Shown here in pieces: positions 1 to 8,448 of a stretch of 64,000 bases of DNA; positions within the stretch are counted from its first letter, which is position 1; every line of letters starts with the position of its first letter. This stretch comes from Pseudomonas parakoreensis (GTDB lineage: Bacteria > Pseudomonadota > Gammaproteobacteria > Pseudomonadales > Pseudomonadaceae), in assembly GCF_021602155.1 (NCBI RefSeq), contig NZ_BQHY01000005.1:124001-188000 (forward strand), read 5' to 3'. A program made the translations under genes and the position numbers. The notes below the pieces were generated by a model, which saw only the letters and a program-made list of their open reading frames with translations, did not search any database and was not told where the DNA came from.

Positions 1-818
1 CGTGAGGCGTACACCGCGTAAATGTTCATCTGCCGTGGTTCGGCATCCGGCAGCAGACGCACCAGTTCTCCGGCATGCATATGTACCCCGGCCTGATAGG
101 TCGGCAGCATCGCCACGCCCGCACCGGCCAGGGTCGCGCGCAACAGGGTGCTGGCTTCGTTGGCGCTGATGTTGCCTTGTACCGGCACCGACACCGGTTC
201 GCCGTCCTCTTCGAAATGCCACAGGCTCTTGCCGAAATACGAATGCGTCAGGCAGTTGTGCCGGCTCAGGTCCTCGACCCGCTGCGGCGGCGGGTTGTCG
301 CGCAAGTAGGCGGGCGCGGCGCAGACCACCGAACGGCATACGGTCAGGCGGCGGGCGATCAGGTTCGGGTCCAGGTCATTGCTGGTGCGGATCGCCAGAT
401 CGATGCGTTCATCCACCAGATTCACCGTGCGGTCGAGCATTTGCAGATCGATGCTGACCCCGGGGTAGCGCTTGACGTACGCCGCCATGGCATCGGCCAG
501 TTGTGCCTGGCCAAACGAGGTGCTGACACTGATGCGCAGCAGTCCGCGCGGCGCATCGTGGGGTTCGCTGACAGCGGCCTGCATATCGCTTGAGAGTTCG
601 AGCATCTGTCGGCAGCGCGGCAGGATTTCGCTGCCGGCGGCGGTCAGGCTCAATTTGCGTGTGGTGCGGTGCATCAGGCGCGCGCCGACCCAGTCTTCCA
701 GCTCCGCCAGATAGCGCGACACCACCGGCCGCGACAGCTCCAGATGATCGGCCGCCGCCGACTGGCTGCCCAGATCCACTACGGTGACAAACACGCGCAT
801 TGCTTGAAGACGATCCAT
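1..818 (-). CDS. LysR-family transcriptional regulator (C-terminus cut by window edge)
   Basis: Reading leftward from an ATG at 818, the frame begins MDRLQAMRVFVTVVDLGSQS, a LysR-type winged helix-turn-helix, with the recognition-helix region SAAADHLELSRPVVSRYLAE around residues 18-40. The substrate-binding domain follows (ISVSTSFGQAQLADAMAAY, then LAIRTSNDLDPNLIARRL). The frame is still open at base 1, so about 272 codons are visible and the C-terminal end is missing. The gene is divergent from the metallo-beta-lactamase-fold gene starting at 933, with 114 bp between the two starts, so it may control that gene. The effector cannot be told from sequence. The ribosome binding site upstream of 818 is weak. 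Confidence 0.88.
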   Translation of the reverse strand, partial: MDRLQAMRVFVTVVDLGSQSAAADHLELSRPVVSRYLAELEDWVGARLMHRTTRKLSLTAAGSEILPRCRQMLELSSDMQAAVSEPHDAPRGLLRISVSTSFGQAQLADAMAAYVKRYPGVSIDLQMLDRTVNLVDERIDLAIRTSNDLDPNLIARRLTVCRSVVCAAPAYLRDNPPPQRVEDLSRHNCLTHSYFGKSLWHFEEDGEPVSVPVQGNISANEASTLLRATLAGAGVAMLPTYQAGVHMHAGELVRLLPDAEPRQMNIYAVYAS

Positions 819-932
819 GATTTGCCCGCTTTCAGAAACAAACTATGTTCAAGCATCGCATTTTTTGTACCGAGTCAGGCAACTAAGCTCTGTCCCATCG
901 CCAAACACGGCATTCGGATCACGGAGCAACAG

Positions 933-1811
933 ATGATCGGCTTCACCACCCTCAAGCGCGTTTTGCTGGCCACCGCCACCCTCGGTTTTGCGGCCCACGC
1001 CGCTGCCGCCAACCTGACCCTGGACGTTTACAACCCGGGCACCAACGCGATTTTTCCGGTGACCTCGGTGCTGGTCAGCGGCGAAAAAGACGCGATCCTG
1101 GTCGATGCGCAATTCGGCAAGGCCCAGGCCGAACAGGTGGTGGAAAAGATCCGCGCCAGCGGCAAACACCTGACCACCATTTACATCAGCCACGGGGACC
1201 CGGATTACTACTTCGGCCTCGACACTCTGACCCAGGCCTTCCCCGACGCCAAGGTGCTGGCGTCGCAGCCGACTGTGGATCACATCAACAAAACCGTCGC
1301 CGGCAAACTCGCCTTCTGGGGCCCGAAAATGGGCGCCGACGTGCCGGCCAAAACCATCGTGCCGGGCGTGCTCAAGGGTGACAGCCTGATGCTCGAAGGG
1401 CAGAAACTGCAGGTGGTCGGTCTTGAGGGCAAACAACCGGATCGCAGCTTCGTGTGGATTCCGTCGCTCAAGGCTGTGGTCGGTGGCGTGGTGGTCGCCG
1501 AGAACATTCATGTGTGGATGGCCGATACCCAGACCGCGCAATCCCACGCCGACTGGCTGCAAACCCTGCACTCGATCGACACCCTGAGGCCGAAAACCGT
1601 GGTGCCCGGTCACTACCTGGGCGAGAGCAGCCGCTCGCTGGCCAGCGTGAAATTCACCGCCGACTACATTAAGGCTTTCGACGAAGAAACCGCCAAGGCC
1701 AAGGATTCCGCCGCACTGATCAAGGCCATGCAAAAGCGCTACCCGACACTCGGCGAAGAAAGCTCGCTGGAACTGAGCGCCAAAGTCGCCAAGGGCGAAA
1801 TGCAGTGGTAA
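933..1811 (+). CDS. Exported MBL-fold metallo-hydrolase
   Basis: This 292-residue protein has an N-terminal signal peptide (LLATATLGFAAHAAA, cleavage near residue 25). A metallo-beta-lactamase fold follows: ILVDAQFG strand-turn, then the variant metal motif SHGDPDYYFG in place of the usual HxHxDH, VGGVVVAENIHVW, and the late histidine in VPGHYLG. The changed first motif (one histidine, two aspartates) suggests altered metal binding or a substrate class different from true beta-lactamases. I chose ATG 933 because CGGAG lies 8 bases upstream and it places the signal peptide at the N-terminus; the frame is open further upstream but has no support there. It acts in the periplasm. The substrate is unknown. 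It is divergent from the LysR gene at 818. Confidence 0.82.
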   Translation: MIGFTTLKRVLLATATLGFAAHAAAANLTLDVYNPGTNAIFPVTSVLVSGEKDAILVDAQFGKAQAEQVVEKIRASGKHLTTIYISHGDPDYYFGLDTLTQAFPDAKVLASQPTVDHINKTVAGKLAFWGPKMGADVPAKTIVPGVLKGDSLMLEGQKLQVVGLEGKQPDRSFVWIPSLKAVVGGVVVAENIHVWMADTQTAQSHADWLQTLHSIDTLRPKTVVPGHYLGESSRSLASVKFTADYIKAFDEETAKAKDSAALIKAMQKRYPTLGEESSLELSAKVAKGEMQW

Positions 1812-1846
1812 CCCGATTGATCTGAAACACAGGTCGAGAGGACTTT

Positions 1847-1966
1847 TGTGGCGAGGGAGCTTGCTCCCGCCCACCTGCGCAACAGGCGTAAAACCTGCCA
1901 ATGCGTTGTAGCTGAAACAGGCGGGGAGTGCTCCGCCCTCCAGCGGGAGCAAGCTCCCTCGCCACA
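1847..1966. repeat. REP-type inverted repeat pair
   Basis: TGTGGCGAGGGAGCTTGCTC at the left end is repeated in inverted orientation at 1943-1966, with about 75 bp between. This is the GGGAGC-AAGCTCCC Pseudomonas REP/BIME style. It follows the MBL gene and may stop or protect its transcript. Confidence 0.8.
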
Positions 1967-2031
1967 GGGAATACCGCTTCAAGATTAGATTTATGCCGTC
2001 GTTGAAACTCTCAAGCCAACTGGAGAATGTC

Positions 2032-2646
2032 ATGAGCAAGATCGCAATCATTGGTGCCACCGGCCGCGCCGGTAGCCAACTGCTGGAAGAGGCCCTGCGT
2101 CGCGGCCATAGCGTCACCGCCATCGCCCGCGATACTTCGAAGATCGGCGCACGTGCCGGGGTGGTCAGCAAGAATGTCGATGTGCTGGATTCGGCGGCGC
2201 TGCAAGCCGCCGTCGCCGGTCACGACGTGGTGATCAGCGCCGCGCATTTCGCCACGGTACCGGCCAGTGCCGTGGTTGGCCCGGTGAAGCAGGCGGGCGT
2301 GAAACGTCTGCTGGTGGTCGGTGGTGCCGGTTCGCTGCTGCTGCCGGATGACACCCGAGTGATCGACAGCGCCGGTTTTCCGGCCGAGTACAAAGCCGAG
2401 GCCAGCGCCGGGGCAGCGTTTCTCGATGCCTTGCGTCAGGAGAAGGAACTGGACTGGACCTTCGTCTCGCCATCGGCCGAGTTTGTCGAAGGTGAGCGTA
2501 CCGGCAGCTTCCGCGTCGGCAAGGATCACTTGCTGGTGAGTGCCGAAGGTCGCAGCTGGATCACCTTCGCCGACTACGCGATTGCGTTGATTGACGAAGT
2601 GGAAACGCCGAAGCATTCGCGTCAGCGGTTTACCGTCGGCTACTGA
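2032..2646 (+). CDS. NAD(P)-dependent oxidoreductase, atypical SDR / NmrA-like
   Basis: This 204-residue protein starts MSKIAIIGATGRAGSQLLEE. The GATGRAG glycine-rich loop is a Rossmann dinucleotide-binding motif of the NmrA/atypical short-chain dehydrogenase type. No YxxxK catalytic pair of classical SDRs is evident, which fits NAD(P)H-binding flavin-reductase-like or sensor members. The late segment WTFVSPSAEFVEGERTG is typical of this family (YwnB/YtfG-like). ATG 2032 has GGAG 8 bases upstream; the in-frame ATG at 1993 would add a poorly conserved extension. It is a single gene between two REP clusters, and its substrate is unknown. Confidence 0.82.
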   Translation: MSKIAIIGATGRAGSQLLEEALRRGHSVTAIARDTSKIGARAGVVSKNVDVLDSAALQAAVAGHDVVISAAHFATVPASAVVGPVKQAGVKRLLVVGGAGSLLLPDDTRVIDSAGFPAEYKAEASAGAAFLDALRQEKELDWTFVSPSAEFVEGERTGSFRVGKDHLLVSAEGRSWITFADYAIALIDEVETPKHSRQRFTVGY

Positions 2647-2656
2647 CCTGCAAACG

Positions 2657-2764
2657 CCCCCTGTAGGAGCTGCCGCAGGCTCGGGCCGCGATCGGACGAT
2701 CTTTTGATCTTGTTTTTTTAAATCAAAGTCAAAAGATCGCAGCCTGCGGCAGCTCCTACAGGGG
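2657..2764. repeat. REP-type inverted repeat (GTAGGAGCTGCC family)
   Basis: CCCCTGTAGGAGCTGCCGCA at the left end is mirrored by TGCGGCAGCTCCTACAGGGG at the right. The inner arms (GATCTTTTGATC and CAAAAGATCGCAGCC) also pair. It lies between two convergent genes and could act as a transcript end for both. Confidence 0.85.
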
Positions 2765-2775
2765 AATGTGGTGTT

Positions 2776-3657
2776 TCAGCGGGTGTGCGCCTGCTCCACC
2801 AGCCAGATCATCAGTTCTTCCAGCTGCGGCGACGCCCCTGCACCCTGCGGCATCACCACGTAGTAGCCCAGCCCCGTCTTCACCTTCAGCTCAAACGGCA
2901 TCACCAGCCGCCCGGCGCACAGGTCATCGCCGATCAACGACCAGTCGCCAATCGCCACACCCGTCCCGTGGGACGCCATCGACATCGCCTGATCCAGCGT
3001 CTCGAAATGCTGGCCCGTGTTGACGTTGTTCAACTGCAATTCGGCCGCCGTCAGCCATACCGTCCAATCCTGCGTATCGCGGGTCGGATGCAATAGCAGA
3101 TGTTGTTGCAGGTCGGCCGGTTCGCTCAGCGCCGGTGGGCCTTTCAATAATGCTGGCGAGCAGACCGGCGTCAGTTGCTCATCGAACAGATGCAGGGCAG
3201 TGGATGAGTTGTCCGGCGGCGTGCCGTAGATCACCGCCGCATCGAACTGCTCGCGCTGGAAGTCGACACCGTGGGCCAGTGTGGTGGTCAGTTTGACCGG
3301 TACGTCCGGGCGTTCCTTTTGCCATTGCAACAGACGCGGCACCAGCCAGCGCATCACGCAGCTGGGCGCCTTGAGTTGCAGGGTCTGACGCTTGCGACCG
3401 ATCTGCTCGGTGGCCTCGCTGATCAACCCGAAAATCTTCTCCACCCGCGGCAACCATTCGCGCCCTTCGGCGGTCAGCTCCAGGCCTCGGGCCAGACGGA
3501 TGAACAGCTCATACCCCAGATGATCTTCCAGCCCGGCGATCTGCCGGCTCACGGCGCCCTGAGTGATGTGCAACTGCTCGGCCGCCCGGGTGAAGTTGCA
3601 GCACTGCGCAGTAATCAGAAACGTGTGCAGGGCGGGCAGGGGAGGCAGTCGTTTCAT
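2776..3657 (-). CDS. LysR-family regulator (GcvA type)
   Basis: This 293-residue protein begins MKRLPPLPALHTFLITAQ. Its winged HTH is NFTRAAEQLHITQGAVSRQI (residues about 21-40), followed by GYELFIRLARGLELTAEG, the usual GcvA-subgroup wording. The effector domain starts near residue 90 (LKAPSCVMRWLVPRLLQWQ). It is divergent from the aruI-like operon (start 3886), the common layout for a LysR protein controlling the neighbouring operon, so it is a good candidate regulator of guanidino-acid or polyamine use. The inducer is unknown. Confidence 0.9.
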   Translation of the reverse strand: MKRLPPLPALHTFLITAQCCNFTRAAEQLHITQGAVSRQIAGLEDHLGYELFIRLARGLELTAEGREWLPRVEKIFGLISEATEQIGRKRQTLQLKAPSCVMRWLVPRLLQWQKERPDVPVKLTTTLAHGVDFQREQFDAAVIYGTPPDNSSTALHLFDEQLTPVCSPALLKGPPALSEPADLQQHLLLHPTRDTQDWTVWLTAAELQLNNVNTGQHFETLDQAMSMASHGTGVAIGDWSLIGDDLCAGRLVMPFELKVKTGLGYYVVMPQGAGASPQLEELMIWLVEQAHTR

Positions 3658-3758
3658 GTGGATCCAAGGTATGACGTGAGGACATGGCTAGTATGACTTT
3701 TAATCGATTGTTGCCGCTACCTGCCGCCCGTTCAATGAGCTCATTCCACCCGGATCGA

Positions 3759-3848
3759 TGTGGGAGCGAGCTTGCTCGCGAATACGGTTTTCCATTCAGC
3801 ATCAATGTGGCTGATACACCGCTTTCGCGAGCAAGCTCGCTCCCACAC
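3759..3848. repeat. REP-type inverted repeat inside a divergent promoter region
   Basis: TGTGGGAGCGAGCTTGCTCG is mirrored by GCGAGCAAGCTCGCTCCCAC. It sits between the LysR start (3657) and the decarboxylase start (3886), so the shared promoter elements must lie around it. Confidence 0.82.
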
Positions 3849-3885
3849 TGGCACGGCGTATTGAACAACAAGAAGGGCAATCGAC

Positions 3886-5523
3886 ATGGCGACGTGTGGC
3901 GAAGTACTGGTCAAGTTACTCGAGGATTACGGGGTCGAGCAGGTGTTCGGTATTCCCGGGGTGCACACCGTGGAGCTGTATCGCGGGCTGGCCCGTTCGA
4001 GCATCAACCATGTCACCCCACGGCATGAACAGGGCGCCGGTTTCATGGCCGACGGCTACGCGCGCACCAGCGGCAAACCGGGGGTGTGCTTCATCATCAC
4101 CGGCCCGGGCATGACCAACATCACCACCGCGATGGGCCAGGCGTATGCCGACTCGATCCCGATGCTGGTGATCTCCAGCGTGCAGACCCGCAGCCAGTTG
4201 GGCGGCGGTCGCGGCAAGCTCCATGAGTTGCCGAACCAGAGTGCGCTGGTCGGCGGCGTGGCGGCGTTCTCCCACACTTTGATGTCGGCGGCAGAATTGC
4301 CGGCCGTGCTGGCCCGTGCCTTCGCGCTGTTCCAGGCCGGGCGTCCGCGTCCGGTGCACATCGAGATTCCGCTGGATGTGTTGGTGGAAGAGGCCGACGA
4401 ACTGCTCGCCAGCGTCCCGGTCAATATCGACCGCGCCGGGGCTGCACCGGCTGCCGTAAGGCGCATGAGCGAACTGCTGGCCGGCGCTCAGCGTCCGCTG
4501 ATTCTCGCCGGTGGCGGGGCCATCGATGCCGCCGCCGAACTCACCGAACTGGCCGAGTTGCTCGACGCTCCGGTGGCGCTGACCATTAATGCCAAAGGCA
4601 TGTTGCCGGCCAGCCATCCGCTGCTGATCGGCTCGACGCAAAGCCTGGTCGCGACCCGCGCGCTGGTGGCCGATGCCGACGTGGTGCTGGCAATCGGCAC
4701 CGAACTGGCCGAAACCGATTACGACGTGACCTTCGCCGGCGGCTTCGAGATTCCCGGCAAGCTGCTGCGCATCGACATCGACGCCGATCAGACCGTGCGC
4801 AATTATCCGCCGCACGTGGCCTTGGTCGCCGACTCGCGCAACGCTGCGCAAGCGCTGCTCGGTGCGCTATCGCAGCAGGCGCTGGCCGAGCGGCGCAACG
4901 ATTGGGGCCAGGTGCGGGCAGCGCGTCTGCGCGATGAGCTGGCCGCGACCTGGGATGCATCCACCCTGGCCCAGACCCGTTTTCTGGAAACCGTCCTGCA
5001 CGAGTTGCCGGACGCGGTGTTCGTCGGCGACTCCACGCAACCGGTGTACACCGGCAACCTCACCTTCAACCCGGAGCGACCACGGCGCTGGTTCAACTCG
5101 TCGACCGGTTACGGCACCCTCGGTTACGCCTTGCCGGCGGCGATTGGCGCGTGGCTCGGTGGCAACCTCGAGGGTGGCGCTCGTCCGCCGGTGGTGTGCC
5201 TGATCGGCGACGGCGGCTTGCAGTTCACCCTGCCGGAACTGGCCAGCGCGGTTGAAGCGCGCACGCCGGTGATCATCCTGCTGTGGAATAACCAGGGTTA
5301 CGAAGAGATCAAGAAGTACATGGTCAACCGCGCCATTGAGCCGGTCGGCGTCGACATCTACACCCCGGATTTCATCGGCGTCGCCAAGGCCCTGGGCTGT
5401 GCCGCCGAAGCGATCAGCTCGGTTGAACAACTGCGCGGCGCGCTGCGTGCCGCCACTGATCGTCAGGGCCCGACCCTGATCGAAATCGATCAGACCCAAT
5501 GGATGCAGGCGGTGGCCCAATGA
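3886..5523 (+). CDS. aruI: ThDP-dependent decarboxylase, 5-guanidino-2-oxopentanoate decarboxylase-like
   Basis: This 545-residue enzyme belongs to the acetolactate synthase / ThDP superfamily. The N-terminal PYR domain has FGIPGVHTVELYRGL and the catalytic glutamate (E48) in RHEQGAGFMADGYAR. A central domain follows, then the C-terminal PP domain with the ThDP motif GDGGLQ (around residue 441) ending in LLWNNQGY. The wording matches proteins named 5-guanidino-2-oxopentanoate (2-ketoarginine) decarboxylase, AruI, of the arginine transaminase route: 2-ketoarginine to 4-guanidinobutanal plus CO2. The next gene, an aldehyde dehydrogenase, overlaps by 4 bases and would oxidise that aldehyde. The aruH transaminase is not in the window, so another 2-oxo acid is possible. 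Confidence 0.82.
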   Translation: MATCGEVLVKLLEDYGVEQVFGIPGVHTVELYRGLARSSINHVTPRHEQGAGFMADGYARTSGKPGVCFIITGPGMTNITTAMGQAYADSIPMLVISSVQTRSQLGGGRGKLHELPNQSALVGGVAAFSHTLMSAAELPAVLARAFALFQAGRPRPVHIEIPLDVLVEEADELLASVPVNIDRAGAAPAAVRRMSELLAGAQRPLILAGGGAIDAAAELTELAELLDAPVALTINAKGMLPASHPLLIGSTQSLVATRALVADADVVLAIGTELAETDYDVTFAGGFEIPGKLLRIDIDADQTVRNYPPHVALVADSRNAAQALLGALSQQALAERRNDWGQVRAARLRDELAATWDASTLAQTRFLETVLHELPDAVFVGDSTQPVYTGNLTFNPERPRRWFNSSTGYGTLGYALPAAIGAWLGGNLEGGARPPVVCLIGDGGLQFTLPELASAVEARTPVIILLWNNQGYEEIKKYMVNRAIEPVGVDIYTPDFIGVAKALGCAAEAISSVEQLRGALRAATDRQGPTLIEIDQTQWMQAVAQ

Positions 5524-6971
5524 TCAATTTCCCGACCACACTCGATGGCCTGTACATCAACGGCCAATGGTCGGCCGGGCGTGAACACCTGCGGGTGATC
5601 AACCCGGCCACCGAAGCGCTGCTGACCACGGTCAATGGCGGCGATGAAAGCGCAGTTGATCTGGCCGTCAGCGCCGCCACTGCAGCGTTCAAGCGCTGGT
5701 CGAAAACCAGCGGTGCAGAACGCGGCGCGATCCTGCGCAACATCGCCAACGGCGTGCGCAACGGTCGCGAACACCTGATGAAATTGCAGTCGTGCAACAA
5801 CGGCAAACCGCAATTCGAAGCCGCCATCGACGTCGATGATGTGATCGCCACCTTCGAGTATTACGCCGGTTTGGCCGAAGGCCTCGACGCACAACTCGAC
5901 AGTAACGTGGTGCTGCCCAGCGACGATTTCAGCGCGCGTCTGCGTCGTGAACCGTGCGGTGTGGTCGGGCTGATCGTGCCGTGGAATTTCCCGATGGTCA
6001 CCACTGCGTGGAAGCTCGCACCGGCCTTGGCCGCTGGTTGCTGCGTGGTGCTCAAACCTTCGGAAGTCACGCCGCTGCCGGAGCTGGAACTGGCGGCGAT
6101 CATTGCTGAATCCGGTCTGCCCGACGGCGTGTTCAACCTGGTCTGCGGCACCGGTCTGGCGGTGGGGGCGCCGCTGTCGGCGGATCCGCGTATCGCCAAG
6201 ATTTCTTTCACCGGCAGCAACGCTGTCGGCGTGCAAGTGATGCAGCGTGCTGCCGAAACCGTGAAGGGCGTGAGCCTGGAACTGGGTGGCAAATCTTCGT
6301 TGCTGGTGCTCGAAGACGCCGATCTGGAACTGGCCGTGGAACTGGCTTGCGGCGGCGGTTTCTTCAATGCCGGGCAGATGTGTTCAGCCACCAGTCGCGT
6401 GCTGGTCGCCGAGGAGCTGGCCGATGAATTTCTTGAGCGTCTGCGAAAACGCGCGCAAGCGATTCGCGTGGCCGACCCGTTCGACCCGGACGTGGAGATG
6501 GGCGCACTGGTCAATCAGGCGCAGTACCAGCGTGTGCTCGGCCACATCGACCGCGGTTTGAGTGCCGGGGCGAAGCTGGTGTGCGGCGGCAATCGTCCGG
6601 CGCATCTGTCGCGCGGTTATTTTTTGCAGCCGACGGTGTTCACCAACGTGCCCCTCGACAGTGCGCTGTGGTGTGAAGAGATCTTTGGCCCGGTGCTCTG
6701 CGTGCGCCGTTTCGGCAGCGAAGCCGAGGCGATTGCCTTGGCCAACGACAGCCAGTTCGGGCTGGTCGCCAGTGTGGTGACGCGTAACGCCGAGACTGCC
6801 GACCGGGTCGCCAACGCCCTGCAGGCGGGGCTTGTATGGCTCAACGCGCCGCAAGTGATCTTCCCGCAGACGGCGTGGGGCGGCTACAAGCAGAGCAGCG
6901 TCGGCCGTGAATTGGGGCCGTGGGGCCTGGCTGCGTTTCAGGAAATCAAACACGTGATCCGGGCGCTCTGA
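5520..6971 (+). CDS. NAD(P)-dependent aldehyde dehydrogenase (aminoaldehyde/betaine-aldehyde type)
   Basis: This 483-residue enzyme has a complete ALDH set: VPWNFPMVT (coenzyme site), KPSEVTP, FTGSNAVG, the catalytic glutamate in SLELGGKS, the nucleophile Cys288 in NAGQMCSATSR, and EEIFGPVLCV. The start ATG at 5520 overlaps the decarboxylase stop (ATGA), so the two are translationally coupled and probably work in sequence; 4-guanidinobutanal to 4-guanidinobutanoate is the likely step (inference). It resembles the betaine/aminobutyraldehyde dehydrogenase branch. An in-frame upstream start at 5499 would lie inside the previous gene and is less likely. Confidence 0.87.
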   Translation: MINFPTTLDGLYINGQWSAGREHLRVINPATEALLTTVNGGDESAVDLAVSAATAAFKRWSKTSGAERGAILRNIANGVRNGREHLMKLQSCNNGKPQFEAAIDVDDVIATFEYYAGLAEGLDAQLDSNVVLPSDDFSARLRREPCGVVGLIVPWNFPMVTTAWKLAPALAAGCCVVLKPSEVTPLPELELAAIIAESGLPDGVFNLVCGTGLAVGAPLSADPRIAKISFTGSNAVGVQVMQRAAETVKGVSLELGGKSSLLVLEDADLELAVELACGGGFFNAGQMCSATSRVLVAEELADEFLERLRKRAQAIRVADPFDPDVEMGALVNQAQYQRVLGHIDRGLSAGAKLVCGGNRPAHLSRGYFLQPTVFTNVPLDSALWCEEIFGPVLCVRRFGSEAEAIALANDSQFGLVASVVTRNAETADRVANALQAGLVWLNAPQVIFPQTAWGGYKQSSVGRELGPWGLAAFQEIKHVIRAL

Positions 6972-6977
6972 GCGCCC
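6961..6977 (+). other. Hairpin over the stop codon of the aldehyde dehydrogenase gene
   Basis: GGGCGCTCTGAGCGCCC forms a 7-bp stem with a 3-base loop that includes the stop codon region, followed by GAAAAAGG. There is no run of T on the plus strand, so this is more likely an RNA-stability or processing element than a classic terminator. Confidence 0.5.
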
Positions 6978-6989
6978 GAAAAAGGTGAG

Positions 6990-7014
6990 CGCATGCCTCG
7001 CAACGAGGCATGCG
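6990..7014 (+). other. Perfect 11-bp hairpin between operon genes
   Basis: CGCATGCCTCG and CGAGGCATGCG are perfect arms around a CAA loop. No T tract follows. It sits in the 217-bp gap between the aldehyde dehydrogenase and the ABC binding-protein gene. Confidence 0.6.
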
Positions 7015-7090
7015 TCGGTGTCATGGCTTCGATGAGTTTTTATCGATAGTCAGGTGTATTGCACGACCTCAGGATGAACCCGTCGGCTGC

Positions 7091-7121
7091 GCTGCAGGCC
7101 TTTGAATACAAGGCCTGCAGC
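7091..7121 (+). other. Perfect 12-bp hairpin upstream of the ABC binding-protein gene
   Basis: GCTGCAGGCCTT and AAGGCCTGCAGC pair perfectly around the loop TGAATAC. It lies 68 bases before the start of the solute-binding-protein gene. It may be an operator or a processing site raising expression of the binding protein. Confidence 0.6.
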
Positions 7122-7188
7122 GGATCCGGCCGCGCGGATGCAACGGTTGCGACCAACCTCATACTTAAAAGAACAAAGGGAGTCCTTC

Positions 7189-8292
7189 ATGGGCGAGCAT
7201 GATCTGAACAGGCGTCAATTCATTAAAACCGTCGGCGTCGCCTCGGTAGCAGCGGCGGCCCTGAGCATGCCCTTCATCCGGGCCAGCGCCAGCGACACAC
7301 GGTTTGCCGGCAAGACCCTGCGTTTGCTGACCTGGTCGGATGACACCGGCCTCGCCGCACTGCGCAACATCGCCGCCACGTTCGAGGCCAAGACCGGCGC
7401 CAAGGTCATCGCCGACCGCACTGGCAGCACCTCGGAAATGGTCGCCAAACTCAAGGCCGGCGGTGACCGTCCGCAGTACGACATCATCACCCTGGCCGGA
7501 GTCGGTGCTGAAGGTCTGGCCGCCGCCGGACTGCTGGAAAAACCCGACCTCAACCGCATTCCCAACCTGATCGATGTACCGGAAAAATACCGCACCGGCG
7601 CCAACGGGCACGGCATCGGTTACCTGCTGTGGTGCAACAGTCTGGTCTACAGCACCCGCACCCTCAAACAGGCTCCGGACAGTTACGCCGCGCTGTGGGA
7701 TGCCGATCTGGCGCCGAACATTTTCCTGCCGCCGCCGAACTGGACCGAGGCCATGGACCTGATCATCATCGCCGCGAAACTCGCCGGCGGTGATGAACAC
7801 AACATTGAGCCGGGCTTCAAGAAACTCGCCGAGCTCAAGGATCGCGTGGTCACCCTCGGCGAGAACCCGAACCAGATCGCCGAGCTGTTCCGCACCGGTT
7901 CCCTGGACATGGGTGGGCTGTACGCCCCGGCATTCTTCCCCAAGCAGATCCGCGACCCGAACTACGGCCTCGGTGCCACGTTCGGCATGAAGGAAGGTTT
8001 CTACACCGACCTGATGCTCTCGGTGATGCCGAAGAACCGTCCGGGCGACACCGATCTGGCCTACGCCTTCATCGATCACTCTCTCGACCCGCTGGTGCAG
8101 GGCAAGATGGCCGAAGACATCTTCAACGGCCCGGTCAACGCCAAGGCGATCATCTCCGCCGAAGCGCGCAAGAGCCCGTACATCCTCACCCCGGAGCAGA
8201 TTGCCGAGAAGGCGATCATGCACGACAACGCCTTCCTGGCGACCGTGCATGACCAATGGATTCGTCGTTATACGGAAATCTTTTCTTCCTGA
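7189..8292 (+). CDS. Tat-exported ABC transporter substrate-binding protein (PotD-like)
   Basis: This 367-residue periplasmic binding protein has a twin-arginine signal, LNRRQFIKTVGVASVAAAAL, with cleavage near FIRASA. The mature part (KTLRLLTWSDDTGLAALRN, FEAKTGAKV, YDIITLAGVGAEGLAAAGLL) is a family-1/8 bacterial extracellular solute-binding protein of the spermidine/putrescine type. I chose ATG 7189, which has AAGGGAGTCC upstream and puts RR at residues 8-9. With the permeases and ATPase that follow it forms a complete importer. The linkage to the AruI-like enzyme suggests a guanidino compound, polyamine or related cation as ligand (inference). Confidence 0.88.
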   Translation: MGEHDLNRRQFIKTVGVASVAAAALSMPFIRASASDTRFAGKTLRLLTWSDDTGLAALRNIAATFEAKTGAKVIADRTGSTSEMVAKLKAGGDRPQYDIITLAGVGAEGLAAAGLLEKPDLNRIPNLIDVPEKYRTGANGHGIGYLLWCNSLVYSTRTLKQAPDSYAALWDADLAPNIFLPPPNWTEAMDLIIIAAKLAGGDEHNIEPGFKKLAELKDRVVTLGENPNQIAELFRTGSLDMGGLYAPAFFPKQIRDPNYGLGATFGMKEGFYTDLMLSVMPKNRPGDTDLAYAFIDHSLDPLVQGKMAEDIFNGPVNAKAIISAEARKSPYILTPEQIAEKAIMHDNAFLATVHDQWIRRYTEIFSS

Positions 8293-8303
8293 CCCTAACA
8301 CCT

Positions 8304-8410
8304 CCTGTAGGAGCTGCCGAAGGCTGCGATCTTTTGCCTTTGATCTTCTTTGCGCAGATGAGGATCAACAGCAAGATCAAAAGATCGCAGCCTTCGGCAG
8401 CTCCTACAGG
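8304..8410. repeat. REP-type inverted repeat (GTAGGAGCTGCC family)
   Basis: CCTGTAGGAGCTGCCGAAGG is mirrored by CCTTCGGCAGCTCCTACAGG, with pairing inner arms GATCTTTTG and AAAAGATC. It lies between the binding-protein gene and the first permease gene. In ABC operons such elements often protect the upstream message, so the binding protein is made in excess. Confidence 0.85.
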
Positions 8411-8448
8411 GATGTGTTGTTCGGCTTTCCATTGACGAGATCATTGCT

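Noticed and set aside
1847-1966. CRISPR-like repeats
   Set aside because: The repeats are inverted pairs with variable spacing typical of REP elements, not direct repeats with unique spacers.
849-2171. Long minus-strand open frame over the MBL and oxidoreductase genes
   Set aside because: It spans two real genes and a REP element, so it is a shadow frame.
3848-3865. TGGCACGGCGTATTGAAC as a sigma-54 promoter for the aruI-like operon
   Set aside because: The -12 GC is missing and the spacing is off by one.
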